Source of the DNA: Arthrobacter_J sp038199985
Lineage (GTDB): Bacteria; Actinomycetota; Actinomycetes; Actinomycetales; Micrococcaceae
DNA: 64,000 bases
Reading direction: 5' to 3'
Assembly (NCBI GenBank): GCA_038199985.1
Contig: JBBPYK010000050.1
Span: 62,001 to 126,000 of the forward strand
A model generated the notes under the pieces. It was given only the letters and a program-made list of their open reading frames with translations, was not told the DNA's origin and did no database searches. Positions 1 to 8,029 of the stretch are shown piece after piece (the stretch's first letter is position 1; each line of letters starts with the position of its first letter). A program made the position numbers and the translations under genes.

Positions 1-90
1 CTAACGGCGATTGGCAATAAGTTGCCGATCCCCAAGGGAATCGACCCGTACAAGGCCCGTCCTGACCGGAAGGCATCCAGGGGTCGCTAG
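1..90 (+). CDS. DUF4191 family protein, C-terminal end (partial)
   Basis: Frame 1 reads through from the window edge to a TAG at 88-90 and gives a basic tail containing NKLPIPKGIDPYKARPDRKA. I recognise this as the end of the actinobacterial DUF4191 membrane protein, which in related genomes sits just before an RDD protein and glnA1 (the Rv2219 position in M. tuberculosis). Only 29 residues are present, so membrane segments cannot be seen. Its function is unknown. The family call rests on the tail and on the neighbours. Confidence 0.7.
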   Translation, partial: LTAIGNKLPIPKGIDPYKARPDRKASRGR

Positions 91-171
91 CGCCCATGGA
101 GCGCGGTTTACCGATCAGCGTGTAAATTCCAAAGTATGAATCTCGTACCTTCTGCGATCCGAGGCGCTGAG

Positions 172-606
172 TTAGATGCGAACCAGGACCGTCGCGTTAA
201 TTCGGTCGTGTAGTCCGCGCTGGTCTCTGTCGATCAGCAACGGCGGAACGACTAAACAGATCAGCAGCGTCCGTAGTGCCGCCTTGGCGTAGCCAGCAGG
301 CCTACCATTTACTGTTTGGACCTGCATCCTTAGCAGCCTGTGGCCTATACTATGTCCGAAAAACCCGACTAAAAGAAACTGCAAGACGGCAAAGCAGCCC
401 AGAATGGCGAGTTGCAGACCATCAAAAAATAGGTAGGCGACAACGGATGCGATGGCCCAATCTATGAGCAGCGCTCCTGAGCGCGGGCCGATTCGTGCAA
501 TGGACGCTGGCCCAGTCATCGGCCGTCCCATCGATTTTCCGGGCCAGTCACTTTCGTTGGACGGCACGCCTCCGAGCCACGACCCAATATCTTTTCGTTC
601 CACCAC
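172..606 (-). CDS. RDD family integral membrane protein
   Basis: 144 residues. After a soluble N-terminal stretch of about 40 residues come hydrophobic segments near 45-60, 65-85 and 108-122. The R-x-G-A-L-L-I-D-W segment near residues 42-50 and the GHSIGHRLLRMQV stretch match the RDD family pattern. RDD proteins are small membrane proteins, some linked to ion transport, but the role of this one is unknown. It converges with the DUF4191 gene and diverges from glnA1, a conserved actinobacterial arrangement. Translation starts at GTG 606. A TAGTCT box lies 6 bases upstream, so the mRNA is probably leaderless. Confidence 0.8.
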   Translation of the reverse strand: MVERKDIGSWLGGVPSNESDWPGKSMGRPMTGPASIARIGPRSGALLIDWAIASVVAYLFFDGLQLAILGCFAVLQFLLVGFFGHSIGHRLLRMQVQTVNGRPAGYAKAALRTLLICLVVPPLLIDRDQRGLHDRINATVLVRI

Positions 607-612
607 ATGACC

Positions 613-618
613 AGACTA
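613..618 (-). promoter_or_regulatory. Probable leaderless promoter -10 (TAGTCT) of the RDD gene
   Basis: Read on the minus strand, TAGTCT ends 6 bases before the GTG at 606, so transcription would begin at the start codon. No Shine-Dalgarno sequence fits in the gap. The same layout recurs at several genes here. Confidence 0.5.
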
Positions 619-714
619 GTCGCTGAGCGCAGGTGAACTAAGTGCATTGAGCCGACGTGGGCATGGTTGTACGTCTTGAACACGATAAGCTTGATTAAAA
701 GCCTCGTAGAGGTT

Positions 715-743
715 TTGACAGGTAACGTGCCGTCGTTACTGAT
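715..743 (+). promoter_or_regulatory. Putative glnA1 promoter with internal inverted repeat
   Basis: A perfect TTGACA (-35) lies at 715-720. The -10 region near 737-743 (TTACTGAT) is weak. Between them is an inverted repeat GTAACG-N6-CGTTAC (722-739), a plausible operator for a nitrogen regulator, although it does not match the GlnR two-site consensus that I know. A small stem with a three-base loop (698-716) lies just upstream. Confidence 0.4.
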
Positions 744-838
744 GGCCCGTCAGAGAACGCGCATCTACCGGTGTTACTTTGAGCAGGTCTGCCGCGGTCC
801 GGCACGTTAGAAAAAATATGCGTAAGGAGCATAGCCCG

Positions 839-2263
839 ATGTTCAAAGATGCGGACGAAGTCCTCAAATACATCGACGACGAAGACGTGAAGTTCGTAGA
901 TATCCGATTCACTGATTTGCCGGGAGTGCAGCAGCATTTCAACGTCCCGGCAAAAACGGTGGATGCGGATTTCTTCGTTCACGGGCAGCTGTTTGATGGC
1001 TCCTCGATCCGCGGGTTTGCTGGAATCGCTGAATCAGATATGCAGCTGATTCCGGATGTCACGAGCGCGTATCTGGATCCGTTCAGAATGGAAAAAACCC
1101 TCGCGCTGAATTTTTCCATCGTCAATCCGCGGACGGGTGACCCGTACCACCGGGACCCCCGTGGCGTTGCGGAACGCGCTGAAGCCTACTTGTCATCCAC
1201 GGGCATCGCAGACACAGCGTTCTTTGCACCCGAGGCAGAGTTCTTCATTTTTGACAATGTGCAGTATGAATCCGCACCTCAGGGTAGCTTCTACAAGGTT
1301 GACTCTATCGAGGCGCCATGGAATTCCGGTCGTGCGGAAGAAGGCGGTAACCAGGGATACAAGACGCCGATGAAGGGCGGATACTTCCCTGTCGCGCCGA
1401 TTGATAAGCAGGCAGACCTTAGAGATGCCATTTGCGTAGAACTGGACAATGCCGGACTACAGGTTGAAAGGTCTCATCACGAAGTCGGTGCAGCCGGACA
1501 AGCGGAAATCAACTATCGCTTCAGCAGTCTCACCCATTCAGCGGATGATCTGCTGAAGTTCAAGTACATTGTGAAGAACGTAGCTGACGCATGGGGAAAG
1601 TCCGCTACATTCATGCCGAAGCCTGTTTTTGGAGACAATGGCTCAGGGATGCACTGCCACCAGTCTCTTTGGAACGGCAGCGAACCGCTGTTCTATGACG
1701 AAAAGGGTTATGCCGGCCTGTCGGATATCGCTCGGTGGTACATCGGCGGTTTGCTCGAGCACGCTTCTTCCGTTCTCGCGTTCACGAACCCGACGGTGAA
1801 TTCCTATCGCCGTCTGGTCAAGGGCTTTGAGGCCCCCGTGAATATGGTCTACTCGCAGGGCAATCGCTCGGCTGGTATCCGCATTCCCATCACGGGATCG
1901 AACCCGAAAGCCAAGCGCATTGAGTTCCGCGCACCCGATGCCGCGTGCAACCCTTACCTGGCGTTTGCAGCGCAGCTGATGGCTGGCCTCGATGGCATCA
2001 AAAATCGAATTGAGCCAGCGGACCCCGTCGATAAAGATCTCTACGAGCTTCCTCCCGAGGAGGCCAAGGACATCCAGAAGGCACCTGGAAGTCTGGAGGA
2101 AGCACTCGCGGCGCTTGAGGCCGACAATGAGTATCTTCAGGCCGGTGGCGTGTTTACCCAGGACTTGATCGACACGTGGATCGATTACAAACGCGAACAT
2201 GAGCTGATGCCACTCTCGCTTCGTCCGAACCCCTACGAATTCGAGCTTTATTACGACTGCTAA
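839..2263 (+). CDS. glnA: Glutamine synthetase type I (GSI-beta)
   Basis: 474 residues. It makes glutamine from glutamate, ammonia and ATP as a cytosolic dodecamer. Hallmarks are the DGSSIRGF segment near residue 55, the NGSGMH ATP-site motif near 265 and NRSAGIRIP near 345. The adenylylation loop DLYELPPEE is intact, with Tyr at about residue 402, the site modified by GlnE. I chose the ATG at 839 because AAGGAG (824-829) stands 9 bases upstream and MFKDADEVLKYI aligns with known GlnA1 starts. An upstream in-frame TTG at 779 is not needed. glnE and glnA2 lie downstream in the opposite orientation. A strong hairpin follows the gene. Confidence 0.97.
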   Translation: MFKDADEVLKYIDDEDVKFVDIRFTDLPGVQQHFNVPAKTVDADFFVHGQLFDGSSIRGFAGIAESDMQLIPDVTSAYLDPFRMEKTLALNFSIVNPRTGDPYHRDPRGVAERAEAYLSSTGIADTAFFAPEAEFFIFDNVQYESAPQGSFYKVDSIEAPWNSGRAEEGGNQGYKTPMKGGYFPVAPIDKQADLRDAICVELDNAGLQVERSHHEVGAAGQAEINYRFSSLTHSADDLLKFKYIVKNVADAWGKSATFMPKPVFGDNGSGMHCHQSLWNGSEPLFYDEKGYAGLSDIARWYIGGLLEHASSVLAFTNPTVNSYRRLVKGFEAPVNMVYSQGNRSAGIRIPITGSNPKAKRIEFRAPDAACNPYLAFAAQLMAGLDGIKNRIEPADPVDKDLYELPPEEAKDIQKAPGSLEEALAALEADNEYLQAGGVFTQDLIDTWIDYKREHELMPLSLRPNPYEFELYYDC

Positions 2264-2293
2264 CGCATTCACCTCGGCATAGGGCCGGACACG

Positions 2294-2337
2294 TTGATGC
2301 CTGCGGGACCAGCATTTGCTGGACCCGCAGGCATCAA
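2294..2337. terminator. Bidirectional hairpin terminator between glnA and glnE
   Basis: Two 20-base arms (2294-2313 and 2318-2337) pair with one mismatch around the loop ATTT. It sits between the two convergent stop codons and can serve both strands. There is no long T-run. Confidence 0.75.
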
Positions 2338-2349
2338 CTATTTAGTGCG

Positions 2350-5300
2350 CTACTCCCCGTAGCCGTAGAAGTACCGCTCGAAGATTCCCCGGGACCTCCG
2401 CGTCAGCCGAAGGTAGTCTTCCTCGAGATCGCCCGCTTGACCGACGCCGTAGCCGCACCACCTAGCCACGGCCTCGAGATCGCGTCGGGACGAAGGGAGC
2501 TGGTCAGACACCCGGCCCGACCAGATGATTATGCCTGCGCGTATTCTACTGGTCAGACGCCAGCTTTCCAGAAGCGTTTCGACGTCGGCCACCGGTAGCA
2601 GTTCAGCTACGCGGATGGCGTCCAGAGCCGTCTCGGTTTCCGTGGTGCGTAGCGTTGACTCTTTGTGCGCGTGCTGGAGTTGGATAAGCTGGACGAGCCA
2701 TTCGACGTCGCTCAATGCGCCACGTCCTAATTTGAGGTGTCTGGCCGGGTCGGCCCCCCGTGGGAGCCGTTCGGACTCCACTCTGGCCTTGATGCGCCGT
2801 ATCTCTCGGACGTCGTTGTCGCTGAATGATTCCGGGTACCGTACGGGGTCCACAACGCTTACGAAGTCCTCAGCGAGCGCATCCGATCCGGCGATGGGCC
2901 TGGCACGGAGCAAGGCCTGCGCCTCCCATCCAAGAGACCACCGGTTGTAGTACTTCTGATAGGAATCGAGGCTCCGTACCAACGGGCCGCTGGTTCCCTC
3001 CGGACGGAGATCGGCGTCGATTTCAAGCACCCGCTCGGCCTGCACTGGAGGCTTACACGGTTGCTTGAGCAATGCCGACACGCGTCCTGCGATGGTTTCG
3101 GCTTGCAGCTGTGCCTTACGTGGGTCAGCTCCTGGCAGCGGTCGATGAACGTAGAGGACGTCGGCGTCCGAAGCGTATCGTATCTCGCGCCCGCCTTGGC
3201 GGCCCAGAGCGACCACGAGCATTTCAGTTGCTGGTGCCTCATCTTTGAATGCGTCGCGTTCGGCCACGTGGAGTGCACCAAGGATGGCTGCCCTATCAGC
3301 ATTTGAGAGGGCTCGTCCGACGTCGGTTTGGTCCAGCAGCCCGGAGCTATCTGCGATTGCTGTGCGAAGGATTTCACGCCTGCGAATGAGGCGGATCAGG
3401 CGCATGGCTTCTTCGGGACCAGGATGCCGAATCATTTTGGCTCGAATCTCCTGCCATTGCGCTTCAAATGGGCGAGGGATCAGATCCTTGTCCGTTCCGA
3501 GCCACGCCGTCGACTCTGAGGATGCCTCGAGCAGATCAGTGATGAATCGACTACCGGAGAGGATATGGCACAACCGTTCGGCGGCAGCCTTGGAATCACG
3601 AAGCATGCCAAGAAACCACGGGCTTTGTCCGAGTGCTTCACTCAGTCTGCGGAAACCGAGCAGTCCTGCATCAGCGTCCACGCCGTCGGCCAGCCAGCCG
3701 AGGAGAACAGGAAGCAACTGTCTCTGGAGGGAGGCTCGACGGCTGATGCCGGCTGTGAGTGCTTCGATATGGCGCATGGCTCCCTTGGGATCAAGGTAAC
3801 CTAGAGCGGCCAAACGTGCCCTTGCTGCCTCCGGGGAGAGCTTGACGTCTTCAGTACTCAGGTTCGACGCCGTGGCCAGCAACGGACGATAGAAGATCGT
3901 TTCATGGAGACTATGGACGAGTTTCCTAGTTCGCCTCCACGTCTGCATGAGATGCTCAGCGGAGGGCCTGATGCGCTCATTGGCGCCCAGGGACGAGCGA
4001 GCTAAGGCTCTCTTGGCTTCGTCGCTCTCAGGCATGAGGTGCGTCCTGCGCAGGTGCGCCAGTTGGATTCGGTGTTCCAGTACCCGAAGGTAACGGTATG
4101 CGCGGTCGAAATCGGCGGCGTCGTGCCGGCTGATGTAGCCGCCGTTGCTCAATGCTTGGATAGCTCCGGTCGTATCTCTGATACGGACTGTCTCGTCAAC
4201 TCGCCCGTGGACTAGTTGCAGAAGCTGCACTGTGAACTCGACGTCTCTGAGACCGCCGACGCCAAGTTTGATTTGACGCCCAACCTCGTGGTCCGGGATG
4301 TTCGCTGTCACTCGTTTGCGCATGGACTGCACAGATTCCACGAATCCCTCACGCGTAGAGGCGGCCCAGATCAGCGGCTCCATGGTCTGCTCGTAGCGTT
4401 GTCCGAGCTTGAGGTCCCCAGCGATGACTCGGGATTTGAGCAGCGCCTGGAACTCCCAACTCTGTGCCCATCGCTGGTAGTACTGGAGATGGGACTCCAG
4501 TGTCCTCACGAGAGGTCCCTCGCGGCCCTCTGGGCGAAGGTTGGTATCAACTTCCCACAGTCCGGGCTCGCTCCCGGAGGAGGAAATAGCCCGAGAAATT
4601 CCTGCTGCCAGGGCTGTGCCCACGGTTGCCGCCTTGGCTTCGTCAAGATCGCCTCCATCGATGACGTAGATGACGTCGACGTCGGAAATGTAATTCAGTT
4701 CTCGAGCGCCGCATTTGCCCATGCCGATAACTGACAGCCGTACCTGGTCGATCTCGTCCTGCCTGAAATTGTCTTGAAGTTCGGCTCTTGACACGGCGAG
4801 TGCGGCGTCAAGGGCAGCTGCTGCGAGGTCTGAGAGCTCTCGCGCTGCTTCAGGCATATGGTCGGTGGGCGAGATTGCCCCTAGGTCTCGAAGGGCAATC
4901 TCCGTCAGATGCCTGCGATAACGGGCCCTTAGGCTGAAGTAAGCTTCAGTTCCTATGACACCGGCGTGCGGCATAGAGTTGGAGGCATCGGACTTGACGG
5001 ATTCGTGCAGAGACCGCCTGAAAGTAGCTGAGTCGGAGGGTTGCTGCGAGGCAGGAGTAGTGACGACGTCCGACTGATCCGGGTGGCGCATCAAGAATTC
5101 AGCCAATGCGTCGGATGCACCCAGGAGCCGGAAGAACGCCGCGGAGACCTCCCCTCCAGCGTTGATCACTTCACTAAGGTCTGGATTTTTCTCCAGTAGC
5201 CTGACACACGATTGCAGTGCCATATCCGGCGACGCCGCCGACTGGAGGCCGCGAAAGAGTGAACCCTCGTCCAAAGGCTCAAGTTCCTTCGCGTCAAGGA

Positions 5301-5376
5301 AGCGTCGGCTTTTTTCCAAGTCCATGAAGCCAGCAGCTATCAAGTGCCGATTGGGGCTTTGCGGCATCGGCACCAT
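2350..5376 (-). CDS. glnE: Bifunctional glutamine synthetase adenylyltransferase / deadenylating phosphorylase
   Basis: 1008 residues, the usual GlnE length. It adds and removes AMP on the regulatory tyrosine of GlnA1. It has two nucleotidyltransferase modules: the first carries GKCGARELNYISDVDVIYV near residues 218-238, and the second carries GRQGGREIRYASDADVLYV near 715-735. Both show the G-G/A-RE-x-Y-x-SD-x-D-V core of active family members, so both the adenylylating and deadenylating halves look intact. It starts one base after the glnA2 stop, with no strong ribosome site, so translational coupling to glnA2 is likely. The same order exists in M. tuberculosis (Rv2221c-Rv2222c). Confidence 0.96.
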   Translation of the reverse strand: MVPMPQSPNRHLIAAGFMDLEKSRRFLDAKELEPLDEGSLFRGLQSAASPDMALQSCVRLLEKNPDLSEVINAGGEVSAAFFRLLGASDALAEFLMRHPDQSDVVTTPASQQPSDSATFRRSLHESVKSDASNSMPHAGVIGTEAYFSLRARYRRHLTEIALRDLGAISPTDHMPEAARELSDLAAAALDAALAVSRAELQDNFRQDEIDQVRLSVIGMGKCGARELNYISDVDVIYVIDGGDLDEAKAATVGTALAAGISRAISSSGSEPGLWEVDTNLRPEGREGPLVRTLESHLQYYQRWAQSWEFQALLKSRVIAGDLKLGQRYEQTMEPLIWAASTREGFVESVQSMRKRVTANIPDHEVGRQIKLGVGGLRDVEFTVQLLQLVHGRVDETVRIRDTTGAIQALSNGGYISRHDAADFDRAYRYLRVLEHRIQLAHLRRTHLMPESDEAKRALARSSLGANERIRPSAEHLMQTWRRTRKLVHSLHETIFYRPLLATASNLSTEDVKLSPEAARARLAALGYLDPKGAMRHIEALTAGISRRASLQRQLLPVLLGWLADGVDADAGLLGFRRLSEALGQSPWFLGMLRDSKAAAERLCHILSGSRFITDLLEASSESTAWLGTDKDLIPRPFEAQWQEIRAKMIRHPGPEEAMRLIRLIRRREILRTAIADSSGLLDQTDVGRALSNADRAAILGALHVAERDAFKDEAPATEMLVVALGRQGGREIRYASDADVLYVHRPLPGADPRKAQLQAETIAGRVSALLKQPCKPPVQAERVLEIDADLRPEGTSGPLVRSLDSYQKYYNRWSLGWEAQALLRARPIAGSDALAEDFVSVVDPVRYPESFSDNDVREIRRIKARVESERLPRGADPARHLKLGRGALSDVEWLVQLIQLQHAHKESTLRTTETETALDAIRVAELLPVADVETLLESWRLTSRIRAGIIIWSGRVSDQLPSSRRDLEAVARWCGYGVGQAGDLEEDYLRLTRRSRGIFERYFYGYGE

Positions 5377-5377
5377 T

Positions 5378-6718
5378 TTAGAGTGTGCCCAGATTGCGTT
5401 TGAGTTCTAGCGGCGTGACCTGTTGCCTGTAATCGTTCCATTCCTCTCGCTTATTGCGCAGAAAACTGTCGAAGACTTGTTCGCCAAGGATGCCGGCAAC
5501 GAACTCGGAGTCTTCCATAGCGCGGGTGGCGTCGTGCAGGCTTTCCGGGAGCGGATCGTGTCCCATGGCGCGGCGTTCTGCCGCGGTCAAGCTCCACACG
5601 TCCTCCTCGGCTCCTCGAGGAAGCTCGTACCCCTCTTCAATGCCCTTGAGCCCCGCACCAAGCAACACGGCATAGGAGAGGTAGGGATTTGCGGCGGAAT
5701 CTATTCCCCTGTACTCAATTCGTGCGGACTGGCCCTTGTGCGGCTTATACAGCGGCACACGGACCAGCGCGGAGCGGTTGTTGTGCCCCCAGGACAAGTA
5801 GCTGGGTGCTTCTCCCCCGCCCCACAGTCGCTTGTAGGAGTTCACGTGCTGGTTGGTCACAGCCGTGAATTCCGGAGCATGATGAAGAATGCCTGCGATG
5901 AACTGTCGAGCGGTTGTCGAGAGCTGGTACTCGGCTCCAGCTTCGAAAAATGCGTTGCTGTCGCCTTCAAAAAGCGAGAAATGCGTGTGCATCCCAGAAC
6001 CGGGATGGTCGCTGAAGGGTTTAGGCATGAAAGTGGCGTAGGTATCCTGCATCAGCGCCACCTCCTTTATCACGGTGCGGAAGGTCATGATGTTATCGGC
6101 AGTCTGAAGCGCATCGGCATAGCGAAGATCGATTTCGTTCTGTCCTGGACCTGCTTCATGGTGACTGAACTCAACGGGAATGCCTACGGCTTCGAGCATG
6201 GCAACCGCGGTCCGGCGGAAATCTTGGGCGACGCCACCGGGAACATGGTCAAAGTAGCCCGCGTCGTCGACCGGAATAGGACGGCCATCGGCTCCGGGCA
6301 CGGCGGATTTGAGAAGGTAGAACTCAACCTCAGGATGCGTGTAGCAACTGAAACCCATGTCCGCGGCTTTCGCAAGGCATCGTTTGAGGACGTGTCTGGG
6401 GTCCGCGGCCGAGGGCTGCCCATCCGGGGCAAGGATGTCGCAGAACATACGGGAAGTCTGTTCTTTTTCACCGCGCCAGGGCAAAATCTGAAAGGTCGTG
6501 GGGTCTGGTTTTACAAGCATGTCCGCTTCGAAAATGCGAGCAAGTCCCTCAATCGACGATCCGTCGAAACCGAGCCCTTCTTCGAAGGCTCCTTCCACTT
6601 CGGCCGGAGCCAGCGCCACTGATTTCAGGGATCCAACAACGTCGGTGAACCACAACCGCACAAACCGAACGTCGCGTTCTTCGATGGTGCGCAGTACGAA
6701 TTCCTGCTGTCTGTCCAT
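5378..6718 (-). CDS. glnA2: Glutamine synthetase type I, GSI-alpha paralogue
   Basis: 446 residues, the length of M. tuberculosis GlnA2. It has the DGSSIEGLARIFEADM segment near residue 52 and the GSGMHTHFSLF motif near 240. In place of the adenylylation motif DLYxLPPEE it reads EDVWSLTAAE, with Trp where Tyr would be, so GlnE should not modify it. It probably ligates glutamate or a related amine acceptor; the physiological substrate is not shown by the sequence. GAGAGG stands 7 bases before the ATG. It is the first gene of a glnA2-glnE unit and diverges from panB. Confidence 0.93.
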   Translation of the reverse strand: MDRQQEFVLRTIEERDVRFVRLWFTDVVGSLKSVALAPAEVEGAFEEGLGFDGSSIEGLARIFEADMLVKPDPTTFQILPWRGEKEQTSRMFCDILAPDGQPSAADPRHVLKRCLAKAADMGFSCYTHPEVEFYLLKSAVPGADGRPIPVDDAGYFDHVPGGVAQDFRRTAVAMLEAVGIPVEFSHHEAGPGQNEIDLRYADALQTADNIMTFRTVIKEVALMQDTYATFMPKPFSDHPGSGMHTHFSLFEGDSNAFFEAGAEYQLSTTARQFIAGILHHAPEFTAVTNQHVNSYKRLWGGGEAPSYLSWGHNNRSALVRVPLYKPHKGQSARIEYRGIDSAANPYLSYAVLLGAGLKGIEEGYELPRGAEEDVWSLTAAERRAMGHDPLPESLHDATRAMEDSEFVAGILGEQVFDSFLRNKREEWNDYRQQVTPLELKRNLGTL

Positions 6719-6892
6719 GGGTGACCTCTCTCCCGCTCAATGTGACGCTGCGTGTTCCTAACGAAGGCCGGTGCGGTCAAAGCGTGCCAGCCCCTGCGGC
6801 AAGCCTAGTGCCATCACAGGCGGTGAGCGCGGCTCCGACGGAACCATGCTTCACCGATGGTCCAGGACTGGCAAGGGTAACTGTGGCGGGGC

Positions 6893-6898
6893 TAGGCT
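6893..6898 (+). promoter_or_regulatory. Possible leaderless promoter -10 (TAGGCT) of panB
   Basis: TAGGCT ends 6 bases before the panB ATG at 6905. No clear ribosome site and no good -35 are visible. The assignment rests on the spacing shared with map, dnaE and the PASTA kinase. Confidence 0.4.
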
Positions 6899-6904
6899 CG
6901 GGTT

Positions 6905-7786
6905 ATGGACAATGCAGAAATTTCCGCGCCCTACGGTTCGGGCCCCGCCAGTACTAAAACCGGCGCCTCAGGTGAGGCACCGGCTACACGCCGCCGCGTG
7001 CGGACGCATCATCTGCTGCAGGCAAAGGAGCAGGGCCGCAAGTTCGCGATGTTGACGGCATATGACCAGTACACCGCTGAGATTTTCGACGAGGCAGGTA
7101 TCGAGGTTCTACTCATCGGTGATTCAGCTGCCAACAACGTCATGGGACACGCAACAACACTGCCAATCACCCTAGACGAGATGATTGTCTTTGCCCGAGG
7201 TGTTTCCGCTGGCGCATCGCGTGCTTTAGTAGTGTGCGACCTGCCCTTTGGCTCCTACGAGGTCTCTCCGGCCGAAGCCATTAGATCCTCCGTCCGGCTC
7301 ATGAAAGAGGGCCTTGTCCATGCCGTCAAGATAGAGGGAGGCAAGCACTACACGGACCATGTAGCGTCGATGACTGCCGCCGGCATTCCAGTCATGGCGC
7401 ACATCGGATTCACGCCTCAGAGCGAGCACTCGTTGGGAGGCTACCGGATTCAGGGTCGTGGCGATGCAGCAAGGGCGGTCGTTGAGGACGCCGTTGCATT
7501 AGCCGAAGCTGGCGCTTTCTGTGTGCTCATGGAAATGGTGCCCACAGAGGTAGCTGCCATGGTGGACGATGCAGTCTCAGTTCCCACGATTGGCATCGGA
7601 GCTGGCAACGCAACGACAGGCCAAGTATTGGTCTGGCAAGACATGGCTGGGCTCCGCGGCGGCAAGCAGCCAAAGTTCGTCAAACAGTATGCCGATCTTC
7701 GATCTGTTCTGGGAAACGCAGCATCGGCCTACCGGGATGATGTCTGCTCCGGAACATTCCCCGGCCCAGAGCACAGCTTCGATTAA
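6905..7786 (+). CDS. panB: 3-methyl-2-oxobutanoate hydroxymethyltransferase (pantothenate synthesis)
   Basis: 293 residues. It transfers a hydroxymethyl group from methylene-tetrahydrofolate to 2-oxoisovalerate, giving ketopantoate. The TIM-barrel signature is clear: LTAYDQYTAEIFDEAG, then GDSAANNVMGHATTLPI near residue 78, KIEGG near 140, and the C-terminal IGIGAGNATTGQVLVWQDM. About 30 extra N-terminal residues precede the barrel, as is common in actinobacteria. No other pantothenate gene is in the window. It converges with the small SPOR-like gene, 13 bases apart. Confidence 0.95.
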   Translation: MDNAEISAPYGSGPASTKTGASGEAPATRRRVRTHHLLQAKEQGRKFAMLTAYDQYTAEIFDEAGIEVLLIGDSAANNVMGHATTLPITLDEMIVFARGVSAGASRALVVCDLPFGSYEVSPAEAIRSSVRLMKEGLVHAVKIEGGKHYTDHVASMTAAGIPVMAHIGFTPQSEHSLGGYRIQGRGDAARAVVEDAVALAEAGAFCVLMEMVPTEVAAMVDDAVSVPTIGIGAGNATTGQVLVWQDMAGLRGGKQPKFVKQYADLRSVLGNAASAYRDDVCSGTFPGPEHSFD

Positions 7787-7799
7787 GACCCGGGGCGGG

Positions 7800-7964
7800 T
7801 CAGTTGTCGTCCTTGGATTCCCACGCCTCGTTGCGGGCTTCCACTTTCGCGGGCGCCTTCATGGCTTCCTCGCGGGTTCCGTATGGTCCGATCAGCTGTG
7901 ACCAGTCTGACTGGGCGTCTACTTCAACCTCTTTGGTAACAACGTTGTACCAGTACTCGGCCAT
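7800..7964 (-). CDS. Small SPOR-like protein (54 residues)
   Basis: A short ORF starting at ATG 7964 with AGGAG a few bases upstream: MAEYWYNVVTKEVEVDAQSD, then DWSQLIGPYGTREEAMKAP and an acidic and basic tail. The pattern Y-x-V-x(n)-GPY-x-T-REEA resembles one repeat of a SPOR-type peptidoglycan-binding fold. Actinobacterial relatives carry similar short proteins, annotated as SPOR-domain proteins. There is no signal peptide or membrane segment, so it appears cytosolic. It lies tail to tail with panB and divergent from map. The function is unknown. The gene itself is well supported by its ribosome site and motif. Confidence 0.75.
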   Translation of the reverse strand: MAEYWYNVVTKEVEVDAQSDWSQLIGPYGTREEAMKAPAKVEARNEAWESKDDN

Positions 7965-8016
7965 GGTCTTCTCCTGTTCTGAGCTGAAGCGCTCTCGACT
8001 GTCCCGCTGCGGGCTA

Positions 8017-8022
8017 TAGGAT
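8017..8022 (+). promoter_or_regulatory. Leaderless promoter -10 (TAGGAT) of map
   Basis: TAGGAT ends 7 bases before the ATG at 8030. A TCGACT -35-like hexamer lies at 7995-8000 with a 16-base spacer. Transcription should start on the A of the start codon. No ribosome site is present. Confidence 0.65.
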
Positions 8023-8029
8023 CGATGGT

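Noticed and set aside
779..838. N-terminal extension of glnA from a TTG at 779
   Set aside because: The ATG at 839 has an ideally spaced AAGGAG and matches the family N-terminus; the extension lacks similarity.
5423..6622. 399-residue open frame opposite glnA2
   Set aside because: It lies wholly antisense to a clear glutamine synthetase and has no recognisable motif; it is a shadow frame.
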